Part shown: positions 55,887 to 64,000 of the stretch, piece after piece
Position numbering within the stretch: position 1 is the first letter of the stretch
Layout of the letters: the number at the start of each line of letters is the position of its first letter
NCBI RefSeq assembly: GCF_017792385.1
Contig: NZ_CP051230.1
Coordinates: 124,001-188,000, forward strand
DNA: 64,000 nucleotides
Source of the DNA: Hyphomonas sp.
Lineage (GTDB): Bacteria > Pseudomonadota > Alphaproteobacteria > Caulobacterales > Hyphomonadaceae
Direction: 5' to 3'
The notes under the pieces: generated by a model
The model's database searches: none
Told to the model about the DNA's origin: nothing
The model's input: only the letters and a program-made list of their open reading frames with translations
Program-made: the position numbers and the translations under genes

Positions 55887-56456
55887 ATGGAAGCCCTGCT
55901 TACCTCCACACTCGTGGTCGCGCTGGCCGAGATCGGCGACAAGACGCAATTGCTGGCCATTCTCCTGGCAGTGCAATTCCGAAAACCGCTGGTCATCATG
56001 GCCGGGATACTTGCTGCCACCCTTGCCAACCACTTCCTGGCGGCGCTGGTCGGCGCGCAGGCGGCTGCATTTCTCGAGGGAGACTGGTTCCGCTACCTGG
56101 TTGCGGCATCCTTCCTTTTGATGGCGCTGTGGACCCTGATCCCCGACACGCTGGACGAGGAGGAGCGCCCACGCCTGCGCGATGGCGCATTCCTCACGAC
56201 ACTGATCACCTTCTTCCTGGTGGAAATGGGCGACAAGACCCAGGTGGCCACGATCGCCCTTGGCGCCCAGTTTGAGCAGGTGGCCCTGGTCACGCTGGGT
56301 ACGACGCTGGGCATGATGCTGGCCAATGCGCCGGCGGTCTGGTTCGGCGAGGCCGTGATCCGGCGGGTGCCGCTCCGCCTTGTGCGACGGCTGGCAGCCC
56401 TGTTGTTCCTGGTGCTGGGTGTCTGGCTGGTCGCGGAGACAGCGGGCTGGATCTAG
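55887..56456 (+). CDS. GDT1/UPF0016-family (MneA-type) manganese exporter
   Basis: Cation/proton antiporter-like protein (189 residues, six helices in two repeats). Each repeat bears the family motif: Glu15-x-Gly-Asp18-Lys19-Thr (EIGDKTQLLA) and Glu113-x-Gly-Asp116-Lys117-Thr (EMGDKTQVAT). Bacterial members such as MneA export Mn2+. The Mn riboswitch directly upstream supports that role here. ATG at 55887, about 75 nt after the riboswitch. Confidence 0.93.
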   Translation: MEALLTSTLVVALAEIGDKTQLLAILLAVQFRKPLVIMAGILAATLANHFLAALVGAQAAAFLEGDWFRYLVAASFLLMALWTLIPDTLDEEERPRLRDGAFLTTLITFFLVEMGDKTQVATIALGAQFEQVALVTLGTTLGMMLANAPAVWFGEAVIRRVPLRLVRRLAALLFLVLGVWLVAETAGWI

Positions 56457-56463
56457 CCGCCCG

Positions 56464-58194
56464 TCAGGTGGCGATGCGGTGGTATTCCTCATCCCGTTCG
56501 GCGGCCAGCCGATCACGGATGGTTTCGTCGTTGTAGCCGAATTCGAGCAAGGTGCGGCCAGCCATCTGGAGGCCGGATTCCACGGCATCCGGAATGACTT
56601 CCTTGGCGCCGGCATCGATCAGGCGCTGGGCGTGTTCATGGTCGCGCGCGCGGGCAATGATGGGCACTTCCGGCCGCAGCTTGTGGAATGCCCTGACCAT
56701 GGCCTCGGCAGCGGAGACATCGTCCACGGTGACCACGAACAGGCGCGCCCCGTCGGCCCCGGCGCTGTGCAGGATTTCGGGGCGGGCGGCGTCCCCCAGA
56801 TAGGCGCGCCAGCCGGCATTGCGGGCGCGGGAGACGTTGAAAGCGCTGCGTTCCAGCGCGACGACGTCGGCCTCCTCCGCCGCCAGGATGCGGGCGACGG
56901 CGTGGCCGACCCGTCCGAAGCCGGCAATGATGACATGGCCCTCGAGGTCCGAGAAATCCTCTTCCAGCGTGTGCGCCGGTTCCTGCGCGGTGAGGCGGTC
57001 CCCGATCAGCGTGCCGATCCGGCCGAGCACGGGGATCAGCAACATGGACAGGCCGGCAATCGCGGCCATCATTCCGGCGGGTTCGGGCGCAAGCGCGCCG
57101 GCCGCCGTGGCAGCGGCGATCACGACAAAGGCAAATTCTCCGGCTGGCGCCAGAAGGAAGGCCGCCTCGATGGACATCGGCGTCGGCCCCGCAAACAGGC
57201 GCAGCGCGCCGAAGCCGATGACCAGTTTCAGAGCCAGCAGGACACCGAGCCCGGCCAGGATGGTCCAGGGCTGGGAGAGGATCGAGGGCAGGTCCAGCCC
57301 CATGCCGACCGTCATGAAAAACAGGCCCAGCAGGATGCCCTTGAAGGGCTCCAGGTCCACTTCCGTCTGGTGCTTGAACTCGGTCTCTCCCAGAAGCAGC
57401 CCTGCGAGGAAGGCGCCGAGCGCGAGCGACAGGCCTGCCGTGGCGGTGATGGCCGCCGCCCCCACCACGGTCAGCAGGGTCAGTGCCATGAGGAAGTCGC
57501 GGCCCCCGGCCGCGGCTGCGAGGCGGAACATGCGACGCAGGCCGAACCTGCCGATGATCATGATCACGATGATGGCGATCACGCCGTTCAGCAGCGCCTC
57601 CAGCAGGACCGCCGTGAGGTTGGCGCCGGCCTCGATATTGACGAAGCCGACAAAGATCAGGATGGGCGCGACGAGAATGTCCTGGAACAGCAATACGGCA
57701 AGGGCAGCGCGCCCGACCGGCTGGGCCGCCTGCTTCTGCTCGATAAGGAGCTGCATGACGATGGCAGTGGAGGAGAGGGCCAGGGCAAGACCGCAGATGA
57801 TCGCCGCTTCTGCCGGCAGGCCCACCTGCCAGGCGATCAGGCCGATGGCGAGGGCGCTGATCGCGGCCTGAAGCCCGCCCGCGCCGAACACGGCCCGCCG
57901 CAGGCCCCAGAGTTTCTCGAACGAGAATTCGAGCCCAAGCAGGAAGAGCAGGAACAGCACGCCAAGCTCTGCAAATGGCGCGGCGGCCTCCGGTTCCGAT
58001 ATCGAGACATATTCGAGAATGGGATAGGCATGCGCCAACTGGCCGAGCGCATAGGGGCCAAGCGCGATGCCGGACAGCATGAAGCCGACCACGGCGGGGA
58101 ATTTCAGATAGCGAAACACCGGAACGGCGACCCCGGCCGCAAACAGGAAGACGACCGCATCCTTGATGAGTATCTCGTGTCCCGGTTCTGCCAT
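56464..58194 (-). CDS. Kef-type monovalent cation:proton antiporter (CPA2) with TrkA-N domain
   Basis: Inner-membrane antiporter of 576 residues: about twelve helices (about 10-385) starting AEPGHEILIKDAVVFLFAAG, with the CPA2 core segments LALSSTAIVMQLLIEQ and ALGAFLAGLLLGETEF, followed by a cytoplasmic nucleotide-binding RCK/TrkA-N domain (about 415-530: HVIIAGFGRVGHAVARIL). Similar to KefB/KefC/YbaL K+/H+ systems that respond to glutathione adducts or pH. No KefF/KefG ancillary gene adjacent. Convergent with the Mn exporter gene. Confidence 0.9.
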   Translation of the reverse strand: MAEPGHEILIKDAVVFLFAAGVAVPVFRYLKFPAVVGFMLSGIALGPYALGQLAHAYPILEYVSISEPEAAAPFAELGVLFLLFLLGLEFSFEKLWGLRRAVFGAGGLQAAISALAIGLIAWQVGLPAEAAIICGLALALSSTAIVMQLLIEQKQAAQPVGRAALAVLLFQDILVAPILIFVGFVNIEAGANLTAVLLEALLNGVIAIIVIMIIGRFGLRRMFRLAAAAGGRDFLMALTLLTVVGAAAITATAGLSLALGAFLAGLLLGETEFKHQTEVDLEPFKGILLGLFFMTVGMGLDLPSILSQPWTILAGLGVLLALKLVIGFGALRLFAGPTPMSIEAAFLLAPAGEFAFVVIAAATAAGALAPEPAGMMAAIAGLSMLLIPVLGRIGTLIGDRLTAQEPAHTLEEDFSDLEGHVIIAGFGRVGHAVARILAAEEADVVALERSAFNVSRARNAGWRAYLGDAARPEILHSAGADGARLFVVTVDDVSAAEAMVRAFHKLRPEVPIIARARDHEHAQRLIDAGAKEVIPDAVESGLQMAGRTLLEFGYNDETIRDRLAAERDEEYHRIAT

Positions 58195-58225
58195 GCCCGC
58201 CTGTGTTCCCTTGATCTGTCCCGTC

Positions 58226-58687
58226 TCAGCCGCGCCGGGCGCGGAAGAATGCCTTCAGCAGCGCGCTGGCCGTCTCGCCCGCTGCCTCGTCCTGCTCGAC
58301 CTCCGGCCGCCAGTGGCAGGTCGGCTGTTCGAAGAAGCGCGCGCCATGGATCACCGCGCCGCCCTTCGGATCGCACGCCGCAAAGACAAGCTTGCCGATG
58401 CGCGCCAGACTGATCGCCCCGGCGCACATCGCGCATGGTTCCAGTGTCACATAGAGGTGCAGACCGGTCAGCCGGTAATTTCCCGTAGAGGCCGCCGCCG
58501 CCCGCAAGGCGACGATTTCGGCATGCGCGGTCGGGTCCTGCCCGGCAATAGGGCAATTGGCGCCCTCGCCGACAATCTCTCCCGTCTCCGGATCGATGAT
58601 GACTGCGCCAACCGGCACCTCACCGGCCTCGGCGGCCTGCCGCGCCAGCTCCAGCGCGCGGGTCATCGGATCTACAGGAATTGTCAT
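58226..58687 (-). CDS. tadA: tRNA-specific adenosine deaminase
   Basis: Zinc deaminase (153 residues) that converts A34 to inosine in tRNA-Arg(ACG). His55 and Glu57 are in AHAEIVAL; Cys85 and Cys88 in EPCAMCAG. N-terminal helix and GEVPVGAVI strand are typical. Divergent from rsmD, the starts 50 bp apart, an arrangement common in proteobacteria. FAACDPKGGAV is the conserved C-terminal strand. Confidence 0.95.
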   Translation of the reverse strand: MTIPVDPMTRALELARQAAEAGEVPVGAVIIDPETGEIVGEGANCPIAGQDPTAHAEIVALRAAAASTGNYRLTGLHLYVTLEPCAMCAGAISLARIGKLVFAACDPKGGAVIHGARFFEQPTCHWRPEVEQDEAAGETASALLKAFFRARRG

Positions 58688-58737
58688 GGGGATGGGATCG
58701 CCCTACACGGGCGCAAAGTAAAGGGATGGCTTGTCGA

Positions 58738-59298
58738 ATGCGCATCATTGCCGGACAGCACAAGGGGCGGGCCATTGCCGCGCCAAAAGGACAGGGCACG
58801 CGGCCGACCGGGGATCGCGCGCGCGAATCCATCTTCAACATGCTGGCCCATGCCGACTGGGCGCCAGAAATCGAGGGCGCACGGGTGATTGACCTGTTCG
58901 CGGGCTCCGGCGCGCTGGGGCTGGAGGCGATGAGCCGAGGCGCGGCCTTCTGCCTGTTCGTGGAAACCGATCACGGCGCGCGCGGCGCGATCCGCGACAA
59001 TATCGAGACGCTGGGGCTTTACGGGAATACGCGCCTGCACCGCCGCTCGGCCACCGATCTGGGCGAGAAACCTGCCGGCGTCGGCCAGCCCTTCACGCTG
59101 GCCTTTCTCGATCCGCCTTATCACAAGGGCCTGGCCGAGCCGGCACTCGCCTGTCTTGTCTCCGGTAACTGGCTGGACGAAGACGCGCTGGCAATCGTGG
59201 AAACCGGATCGGACGAGATGATCGCGCCCGAGGGCTGGGACGTGATCGAGACGCGCGACTATGGCGCCGCGCGGATCTGGTTCCTGAACCGGGCCTAA
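58738..59298 (+). CDS. rsmD: 16S rRNA (guanine(966)-N(2))-methyltransferase
   Basis: SAM-dependent rRNA methyltransferase (186 residues). Starts MRIIAGQHKGRAIAAPKGQG, with the GTRPTGDRARESIFNML RNA-contact region, motif I DLFAGSGALGLEA and catalytic DPPY at 125-128. An earlier ATG (58726) directly abuts AAGGG and is less likely than 58738. Convergent with the patatin gene; the stop codons overlap. Confidence 0.93.
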   Translation: MRIIAGQHKGRAIAAPKGQGTRPTGDRARESIFNMLAHADWAPEIEGARVIDLFAGSGALGLEAMSRGAAFCLFVETDHGARGAIRDNIETLGLYGNTRLHRRSATDLGEKPAGVGQPFTLAFLDPPYHKGLAEPALACLVSGNWLDEDALAIVETGSDEMIAPEGWDVIETRDYGAARIWFLNRA

Positions 59299-60299
59299 CC
59301 TTCAAAGAATTCCTTGCGCAGATCGAGATGGGTCTGGTTCGTCCCGATCATCTCTCCACATTCGCCAAGCCAGGATTCGGCAGCGGCACGGCCCATGTTC
59401 CGGAGCTTGACCAGAAAATCCCAGCTCGTGTCGTATTTGGTCCGAAGGCTGAACTCCATGAGATCCTGTCCGCCCTTGATCGCATGAATGTTCAGACGGC
59501 GGTATTTCTTCAGCATTGGCTCCTTCAGCATGCCGTCATCCAGCAGGCGCTGCACGAAGGCGATGGCCCTCAACTCCCCGATCAGGGCCGCGTTGAAGCT
59601 GATCTCGTTCATCCGGTCCTGGATTTCACCGGCCCGTTTCGGGATGCCGTCGCGGCGGATCGGGTTCAGCATGACCAGCAACACGTCGCGCGGCGCACCG
59701 GAATAGATCAACGGGAACAGGCTGGGATTGCCCATGAACCCACCATCCCAATAGGCCTGTCCATCGATCTCCACGGCCTGAAACGTCTGAGGCAGGCAGG
59801 CCGACGCCAGCACCGTATCAAGGGAAATGTCGCCATCCTCGAACACGGTGACATGACCGGATTCGACATTTGTCGCCGACAGGAAGAGCTGGATGCCGGA
59901 TTCGTCCACTTTCGAGAAATCGATGACATCCTTCACCACATCCCGCAGCGGATTGATGTTGAAGGGATTGAGATCGTAGGGGCTGGCAAGGCTCTGCACG
60001 GCGCTGGCATAGGCGAAGACGATCGGGCTGAGCGCGCCATAGGGTGTGACGCTGCGCCCGGACCGGGAGATGCCGTGCCAAAGCGCCTCCAGCGTATCCT
60101 TCGCCCCCTGCGTGCCATTCTCCGCCATGCCGGCGGAAAAGGCGACCGCATTCATGGCACCTGCAGACGTGGCGGAAATGGCGTTGATCTCGAGTCCGCC
60201 TTCCTCGACCAGGCGATCCAGGACGCCCCAGGTATAGGCGCCATGCGCGCCGCCGCCCTGAAGCGCCAGGCTGAGCTGTTTCGGCTTCTGCTTTGCCAT
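59295..60299 (-). CDS. Patatin-like phospholipase family protein
   Basis: Ser/Asp-dyad lipid hydrolase fold (334 residues). The oxyanion loop is GGGAHG (15-20), the nucleophile Ser45 in SATSAGAMN (the GxSxG elbow with Ala for the first Gly), and the catalytic Asp185 in YWDGG. The C-terminal half includes DVLLVMLNPIRRDGIPKRAG, seen in the cytosolic alphaproteobacterial subfamily of patatins. ATG at 60299 (MAKQKPKQLSLALQGGG). No signal peptide. Substrate unknown: membrane lipids or polyhydroxyalkanoate are both possible for this family. Confidence 0.88.
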   Translation of the reverse strand: MAKQKPKQLSLALQGGGAHGAYTWGVLDRLVEEGGLEINAISATSAGAMNAVAFSAGMAENGTQGAKDTLEALWHGISRSGRSVTPYGALSPIVFAYASAVQSLASPYDLNPFNINPLRDVVKDVIDFSKVDESGIQLFLSATNVESGHVTVFEDGDISLDTVLASACLPQTFQAVEIDGQAYWDGGFMGNPSLFPLIYSGAPRDVLLVMLNPIRRDGIPKRAGEIQDRMNEISFNAALIGELRAIAFVQRLLDDGMLKEPMLKKYRRLNIHAIKGGQDLMEFSLRTKYDTSWDFLVKLRNMGRAAAESWLGECGEMIGTNQTHLDLRKEFFEG

Positions 60300-60484
60300 A
60301 CCGGAATCCCTGCTATTCTGGTGATATCGCACTTTGCAAGGCGCCGTCTTAATGGGACCTCACCAAAGCCATATGACGTTCCACCCGCCGGCTCCATGCC
60401 CGCTTTCCATTTGGCCCGCAGAATACGGGGCCTGCTGTCGAAACTGGCACAAGGCTTGCGTTGAAGCGGGCCTGTGCGAACCGG

Positions 60485-61522
60485 ATGAACAGGTCTGACG
60501 CCGTGCCCTATGAGCCTCCAAAGCCCGTGATTTCCGTCATCATGGCGAATTACAATTGCGACGCGTTTCTGGAAAGCGCGATCCGGTCTGTGCTGAACCA
60601 GACCAATCCGGCGATTGAGCTGATCCTTGTGGATGACGGCTCGCGGGACCGCAGCGTGGAAATTGCCAAAGCGATCGCAAAGGAAGACGGCCGCCTGAAA
60701 GTGTTCAGCGGCACGCGCTTCGGCGGCCCGGCCCCGGTGCGGAACTACGCCCTGCAACAGGCCAAGGGGGACTGGATTGCCATTGTCGACAGCGACGACC
60801 TGATCCGTCCGGACCGGCTGGACCGCATGCTGCAGGCTGCCGAGGACACCGGCGCCGACATCCTGATCGACAATCTGGCCGTGTTCCAGTCCGACGGCCC
60901 GGCCAACATCACCACCATGTTCGAAGGCGACCTGCGCGAGCGGCCGGCCCGCATCATGGAGAGCGAATACATCAAGGCCAACATGCTGTACTCCCGCGGC
61001 AGCAAGCTGGGCTATGCCAAGCCACTGATCCGGCGCACGGCCCTGGACACGAACCAGATCCGCTACAATGAGACGATGCGCATCGGCGAGGATTATGACC
61101 TGATCGTGCGGCTGCTGTCGGCGGGTGCGCGCATGATGAGCATTCCGGACGTGATGTATTTCTATCGCAAGCATGGAAATTCCATTTCGCACCGGCTGGA
61201 TGCAGTGGCACTGGACGCACTGGAGCAGACGGCCAGTGAAGCCCTTCGCCAGCCCACGCCGCATGCCGAAGTGACCGCCGCCCATGCGGCGCGCCTCAAA
61301 TCCATTCGCCGCGCGGTGTCCTTTGACAGGATCATCGTGGCACTGAAGCGCAAGGATGTGCTGTCGGCGTTGCGCGAAATTTCGAACAATCCGTCCGTGA
61401 TCCCGCTCCTGCGCCTGCCTGTTTTGCATCGGGTGTTGAAGCGAACGGGCAATCCGCTGGTGCGGTCCGATCCCCGTCTTGAAGCGGAACTGAATGGCCT
61501 GCGCGCACAGGGCACCGCGTGA
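60485..61522 (+). CDS. Family 2 glycosyltransferase
   Basis: Inverting GT-A glycosyltransferase (345 residues). PVISVIMANYNCDAFLESAI begins the fold, DDGSRDRSVEIAK holds the nucleotide, and DSDD at 102-105 is the metal-binding motif. The C-terminal 120 residues (after about residue 220) are helical and less typical. Probably transfers a sugar to a cell-surface glycan. Its stop overlaps the Nudix gene start by 4 bp. Confidence 0.9.
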   Translation: MNRSDAVPYEPPKPVISVIMANYNCDAFLESAIRSVLNQTNPAIELILVDDGSRDRSVEIAKAIAKEDGRLKVFSGTRFGGPAPVRNYALQQAKGDWIAIVDSDDLIRPDRLDRMLQAAEDTGADILIDNLAVFQSDGPANITTMFEGDLRERPARIMESEYIKANMLYSRGSKLGYAKPLIRRTALDTNQIRYNETMRIGEDYDLIVRLLSAGARMMSIPDVMYFYRKHGNSISHRLDAVALDALEQTASEALRQPTPHAEVTAAHAARLKSIRRAVSFDRIIVALKRKDVLSALREISNNPSVIPLLRLPVLHRVLKRTGNPLVRSDPRLEAELNGLRAQGTA

Positions 61523-61947
61523 CCCCGACCGTGGCTGGCCGGGTCGTGCCTGCCGTCGGGACCGTATGTTTCAAGGGAAAGGACGTTCTTCTCATCCGCC
61601 GTGGAACACCGCCGCTGGCCGGTGACTGGTCCCTGCCGGGCGGGCGGATCGAACGTGGCGAGCGCGCCGAAGCGGCGGCCTTGCGGGAACTGGCAGAGGA
61701 AACCGGCGTGACGGCCCGCCTGATCGGCCTGGTGGATGTGGTGGACGCAATCTTCACCTCTCGCCGGACGGGCGCCGTGGCGCGGCATTATCTTTTGTTC
61801 GACTATGCGGCGGTCTGGGAAGCCGGGGAACCGTTGGCCGGAGACGACGCGGCCCATGCCGAATGGATCAGCCCCGACCGTCTGGCGCAACTCCCGCTAT
61901 GGGACGAGACCCGCCGCATCATTGCTGCCGCCCACATGTTGGTCTGA
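61519..61947 (+). CDS. Nudix hydrolase
   Basis: Small Nudix pyrophosphatase (142 residues). The Nudix box lies at 41-63 with GGRIERGERAEAAALRELAE then ETGV, all key Glu residues present. The preceding WSLPGG and the C-terminal AEWISPDRLAQLPL are similar to ADP-ribose pyrophosphatase/MutT-like members. GTG start overlaps the glycosyltransferase stop (GTGA), so the pair is translationally coupled. Substrate not predictable. Confidence 0.93.
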   Translation: MTPTVAGRVVPAVGTVCFKGKDVLLIRRGTPPLAGDWSLPGGRIERGERAEAAALRELAEETGVTARLIGLVDVVDAIFTSRRTGAVARHYLLFDYAAVWEAGEPLAGDDAAHAEWISPDRLAQLPLWDETRRIIAAAHMLV

Positions 61948-62007
61948 CGAGGAGATCATTGTCTGGGGCCGCGGAACGTACTATATATGTTCCAAGGAGA
62001 CGAATGG

Positions 62008-62232
62008 ATGCTCGCGACATTTTCTGACAAGAATATTGACGAGATGCTGGCGCTGACCAACGGCCATCTCGACCATTTGTCTTATGTCGCCAAATACATT
62101 CGTTTCAAAAATCCTCGCAAGCGCGTCACCCCAAAGACCGTGAAGCAGGCCTTGGCAGAGCTTGAAGGCGAAGGATACGCGCCGCCGCCCGCGAAACGGG
62201 ATGCTGTGCCAGAGGTAACCGAGGGGGTCTGA
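62008..62232 (+). CDS. Unknown small protein (74 aa)
   Basis: A 74-residue hydrophilic protein: MLATFSDKNIDEMLALTNGH, a helical middle (DHLSYVAKYIRFKNPRKRVT), then PKTVKQALAELEGEGYAPPP and an acidic end. AAGGAG lies 8 nt before the ATG at 62008. An upstream ATG at 61987 lacks a ribosome site. A GGAAC-N11-GTTCC inverted repeat (61974-61994) precedes it. No family recognised; the basic central helix could bind nucleic acid, which is speculation. Followed after 37 bp by another unknown gene. Confidence 0.65.
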   Translation: MLATFSDKNIDEMLALTNGHLDHLSYVAKYIRFKNPRKRVTPKTVKQALAELEGEGYAPPPAKRDAVPEVTEGV

Positions 62233-62269
62233 CGGGCCCGGCGCTGCACATCGGTCGGGGGGCCACACA

Positions 62270-63109
62270 TTGTCGTCATCTGTTCTGTTGCTGCTTTTGC
62301 TGGCCATTCCCGGCCTGGCAGCCCGAGCGGGACGCAATTGGGTCATGCGGGTGCGCCAGCGGTCTCAGCGTGACCTGCTCAGCGTGATTTCACTGCTGGT
62401 CCCGCTTTCGCTGCTGTTCATCGCCATCGCACATCTGCTGCTCCACTGCACCGACTTGCGGGTTGCCCCCGCCGACTACGATGCGCTTATCGGCTCCAGC
62501 CCGGAGACTGGACCGCCCAGCCTGACCCGTTTCCTGCCCCTGCTCGCCTTGTCCACCGTCCTCGGATTCCTGTTTGGGGCTGTTTTCGGAAAGGTCGAGC
62601 TATGGCGTCTCGGGCCCAACAAGTTGGGCGCGCACCCACTGGATGCGTTGATGGGGGGAACCACGCTGCCGGTGGTGGGCGCCGCAGTTCTGACAACGAC
62701 GCAAATCAACAACAAGCTGATCGTGTATTATGGTCGTTTGCACGGCATACAGATCGGTCCTGAGGGGAAAGTCGATTTTGTCGTGATCAGTGGCAAGATT
62801 ACAAAGTCGCTGTTGTCCGATGGCAAGCACAAGTTTGCCGGTGGCACTGAACAGGATGGCTATCCGGTCACCAGGAAGCCGTTTCTCATTGTCGCCGATT
62901 CCGGCGCGAAGGCGGATGGTCAAAGGGTGAAGACTGATCGATTGCTGATTGAGTCGGAAGACATCGCAAACATTCATCTTGAATTGTACGACGACATCCT
63001 GAACGGGGACTGGCTGGATCAGTGCGCCTACTATATCGGCCGGAAAACCGGTTGGATTCGCGCCATCAGGCCGGAACCACCGCCAGTGGAGGCAAAATCG
63101 GAGGCTTGA
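62270..63109 (+). CDS. Unknown membrane-anchored protein (279 aa)
   Basis: Begins at a TTG (62270) with a G-rich site 7 nt upstream: MSSSVLLLLLLAIPGLAARA. Three hydrophobic segments (about 1-18, 39-60, 88-108), then a soluble domain of about 170 residues with beta-strands (KLIVYYGRLHGIQIG, KVDFVVISGKITK) and a C-terminal YYIGRKTGWIRAIRP. The architecture (N-terminal membrane helices, cytoplasmic strand-rich domain) resembles families such as DUF6338, but I cannot confirm this. Base composition is less GC-rich than its neighbours, hinting at acquisition. Probably co-transcribed with the 74-residue gene upstream. Confidence 0.75.
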   Translation: MSSSVLLLLLLAIPGLAARAGRNWVMRVRQRSQRDLLSVISLLVPLSLLFIAIAHLLLHCTDLRVAPADYDALIGSSPETGPPSLTRFLPLLALSTVLGFLFGAVFGKVELWRLGPNKLGAHPLDALMGGTTLPVVGAAVLTTTQINNKLIVYYGRLHGIQIGPEGKVDFVVISGKITKSLLSDGKHKFAGGTEQDGYPVTRKPFLIVADSGAKADGQRVKTDRLLIESEDIANIHLELYDDILNGDWLDQCAYYIGRKTGWIRAIRPEPPPVEAKSEA

Positions 63110-63168
63110 CCGCCCTTGCGTCACCCGCTTGATCAGCTGTGCAATCACAACACAGCGGAGGACACCAG

Positions 63169-63954
63169 ATGACATACGCCCCATTCAACCTCGCAGGTAA
63201 GGTTTGCGTCATAACCGGCGGGAACAAGGGTATTGGCCTTGGCATGGCCGAGGCACTGGCCGCGTCGAATGCCGATGTCGTGATCTGGGGCCGCAAAACC
63301 GATGACAATGCCGCTGCCCTGAAAAAGCTGGAAGGCCTCGGCACGGGCAAGGCCGCTGCGAAACAGGTGGATGTCGCCGAAGAAGACCAGATCGTGAAGG
63401 CCATGGCCGAGACCGAGGAAGAGTTCGGACGGATCGACACCTGCATCGCCAATGCGGGCGTGGGCCGGGGCGCGAACAATTTCCACGAAATGACGCTGGA
63501 GACCTGGCAATACAATCAGCGCATCAATTCCGAAGGGGCCTTCATCACGCTACGCGAGGCCGCCAAATCCATGGTCGCCCGCGCCAAGGCCGGGGATCCA
63601 GGCGGGTCCCTAGTCGGGACCGCATCGCTGGCCGCCCTGTCCGGCGCAGCCCGCAACCAGGCCTATGGCCATACCAAGGGCGGCCTGATCGCCATGATGA
63701 ATGCAATCGCTGTGGAATATGGCCGCTATCAGATTCGCGCCAATTGCGTCCTGCCGGGCTGGATTGCCACCGACATGACCGATGGGGCCCAGGACAGCGA
63801 TGTCTTCAACAGCAAGGTCATTTCGCGCGTCCCGGTGCGCCGCTGGGGCCAGCCGGAGGATTTCGGCGGGATCGCCGTGTATCTGGCCTCCGATGCGTCG
63901 AGCTTCCATTCCGGCGACACGCTGCTGATCGACGGTGCCTACCAGAAATTCTGA
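63169..63954 (+). CDS. Short-chain dehydrogenase/reductase (SDR, classical)
   Basis: NAD(P)-dependent oxidoreductase of 261 residues. The cofactor motif is TGGNKGIG at 16-23, the NAG loop at 95-97 (CIANAGVG), and the catalytic Ser153, Tyr166 and Lys170 occur in TASLAALSG and YGHTK. GGAGG lies 7 nt before the ATG at 63169. The C-terminal EDFGGIAVYLASDASSFHSG motif is usual in glucose/3-ketoacyl-type SDRs. Substrate not predictable. Confidence 0.93.
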   Translation: MTYAPFNLAGKVCVITGGNKGIGLGMAEALAASNADVVIWGRKTDDNAAALKKLEGLGTGKAAAKQVDVAEEDQIVKAMAETEEEFGRIDTCIANAGVGRGANNFHEMTLETWQYNQRINSEGAFITLREAAKSMVARAKAGDPGGSLVGTASLAALSGAARNQAYGHTKGGLIAMMNAIAVEYGRYQIRANCVLPGWIATDMTDGAQDSDVFNSKVISRVPVRRWGQPEDFGGIAVYLASDASSFHSGDTLLIDGAYQKF

Positions 63955-63975
63955 GCCTGGCACGCTCCGACAAAC

Positions 63976-64000
63976 AAAAAGGGCTGCCCGAGGGCAGCCC
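63976..64000 (+). terminator. Terminator hairpin cut by the window end
   Basis: AAAAA-GGGCTGCC-CGAG-GGCAGCCC: 8-bp stem, 4-nt loop, preceded by five A residues, which would serve opposing transcription too. The T-tract, if any, is outside the window. Confidence 0.75.

Overview
The window is a contiguous piece of a GC-rich alphaproteobacterial chromosome, most likely from the Caulobacterales/Hyphomonadaceae group (Hyphomonas-like). Several things point there together: a PodJ-like polar organiser with a full CtrA box (TTAA-N7-TTAA) in front of it, a second CtrA box upstream of a GIY-YIG gene, an RNase E with an acidic insertion in its S1 domain and a GWW-type C-terminus, a SAM-II riboswitch in front of metA, a split gcvPA/gcvPB, a CC0125/CC1285-type lipoprotein, and DUF2007 and DUF2093 proteins. 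Taxonomy is inferred from gene content only. Almost all of the DNA is ordinary housekeeping sequence. I see no prophage, CRISPR array, integron or intact insertion sequence.

Layout. 1-12 kb: glyQ (cut by the left edge), a tiny membrane protein, a TrmN6-like methyltransferase/DUF2007/lipoprotein operon, divergent polyprenyl diphosphate synthase, then WecA-like transferase/ispE/TPR lipoprotein, an AMIN-amidase_3 amidase, and rne with a long leader. 12-21 kb: a fatty-acid beta-oxidation locus. One apparent six-gene operon (acyl-CoA dehydrogenase, small membrane protein, thioesterase, thiolase, unknown membrane protein, FadB/J) runs from 18386 down to a strong terminator at 12117-12145. A second unit holds a MerR (LiuR-like) regulator and a long acyl-CoA dehydrogenase. 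Both units carry the same GTTTACGT-NN-ACGT operator just upstream. 21-27 kb: the PodJ-like protein and two exported amidohydrolases, one without the HxH metal motif. 27.8-33.9 kb: an acyltransferase convergent with the glycine-cleavage operon gcvT-gcvH-gcvPA-gcvPB, which has a tandem glycine riboswitch leader. The acyltransferase and gcvPB are open through each other for 336 bp. 34-46 kb: DUF697 protein, argS, ispH, trhO, a GST, tRNA-Pro(CGG), metA under a SAM-II riboswitch, alaS, recA, DUF2093 and an M23 peptidase. 46.9-48 kb: the only mobile-DNA remnant, a frameshifted REP-associated transposase (RAYT) flanked by REP hairpins, beside an unusual 10-bp-phased GTTTCA array. 48-60 kb: quinone reductase, rnhB, GIY-YIG protein, XRE-2TM regulator, ttcA, DUF2165, a third acyl-CoA dehydrogenase, a TSUP exporter, a LysR regulator, a GDT1-type Mn exporter behind a yybP-ykoY riboswitch, a Kef-type antiporter, tadA, rsmD and a patatin. 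60-64 kb: GT2, Nudix, two unknown proteins and an SDR.

Three riboswitches of different classes (glycine, SAM-II, Mn2+) can be recognised by conserved sequence. MEP-pathway genes (ispE, ispH) and a long-chain prenyl synthase lie in the first 39 kb and together serve isoprenoid/quinone synthesis. The points most worth a second look are the convergent 3'-end fusion of gcvPB with the acyltransferase, the helically phased GTTTCA arrays at two separate loci, the unknown membrane protein inside the beta-oxidation operon together with the two-operator MerR regulon, the degenerate amidohydrolase partner, and the broken RAYT.
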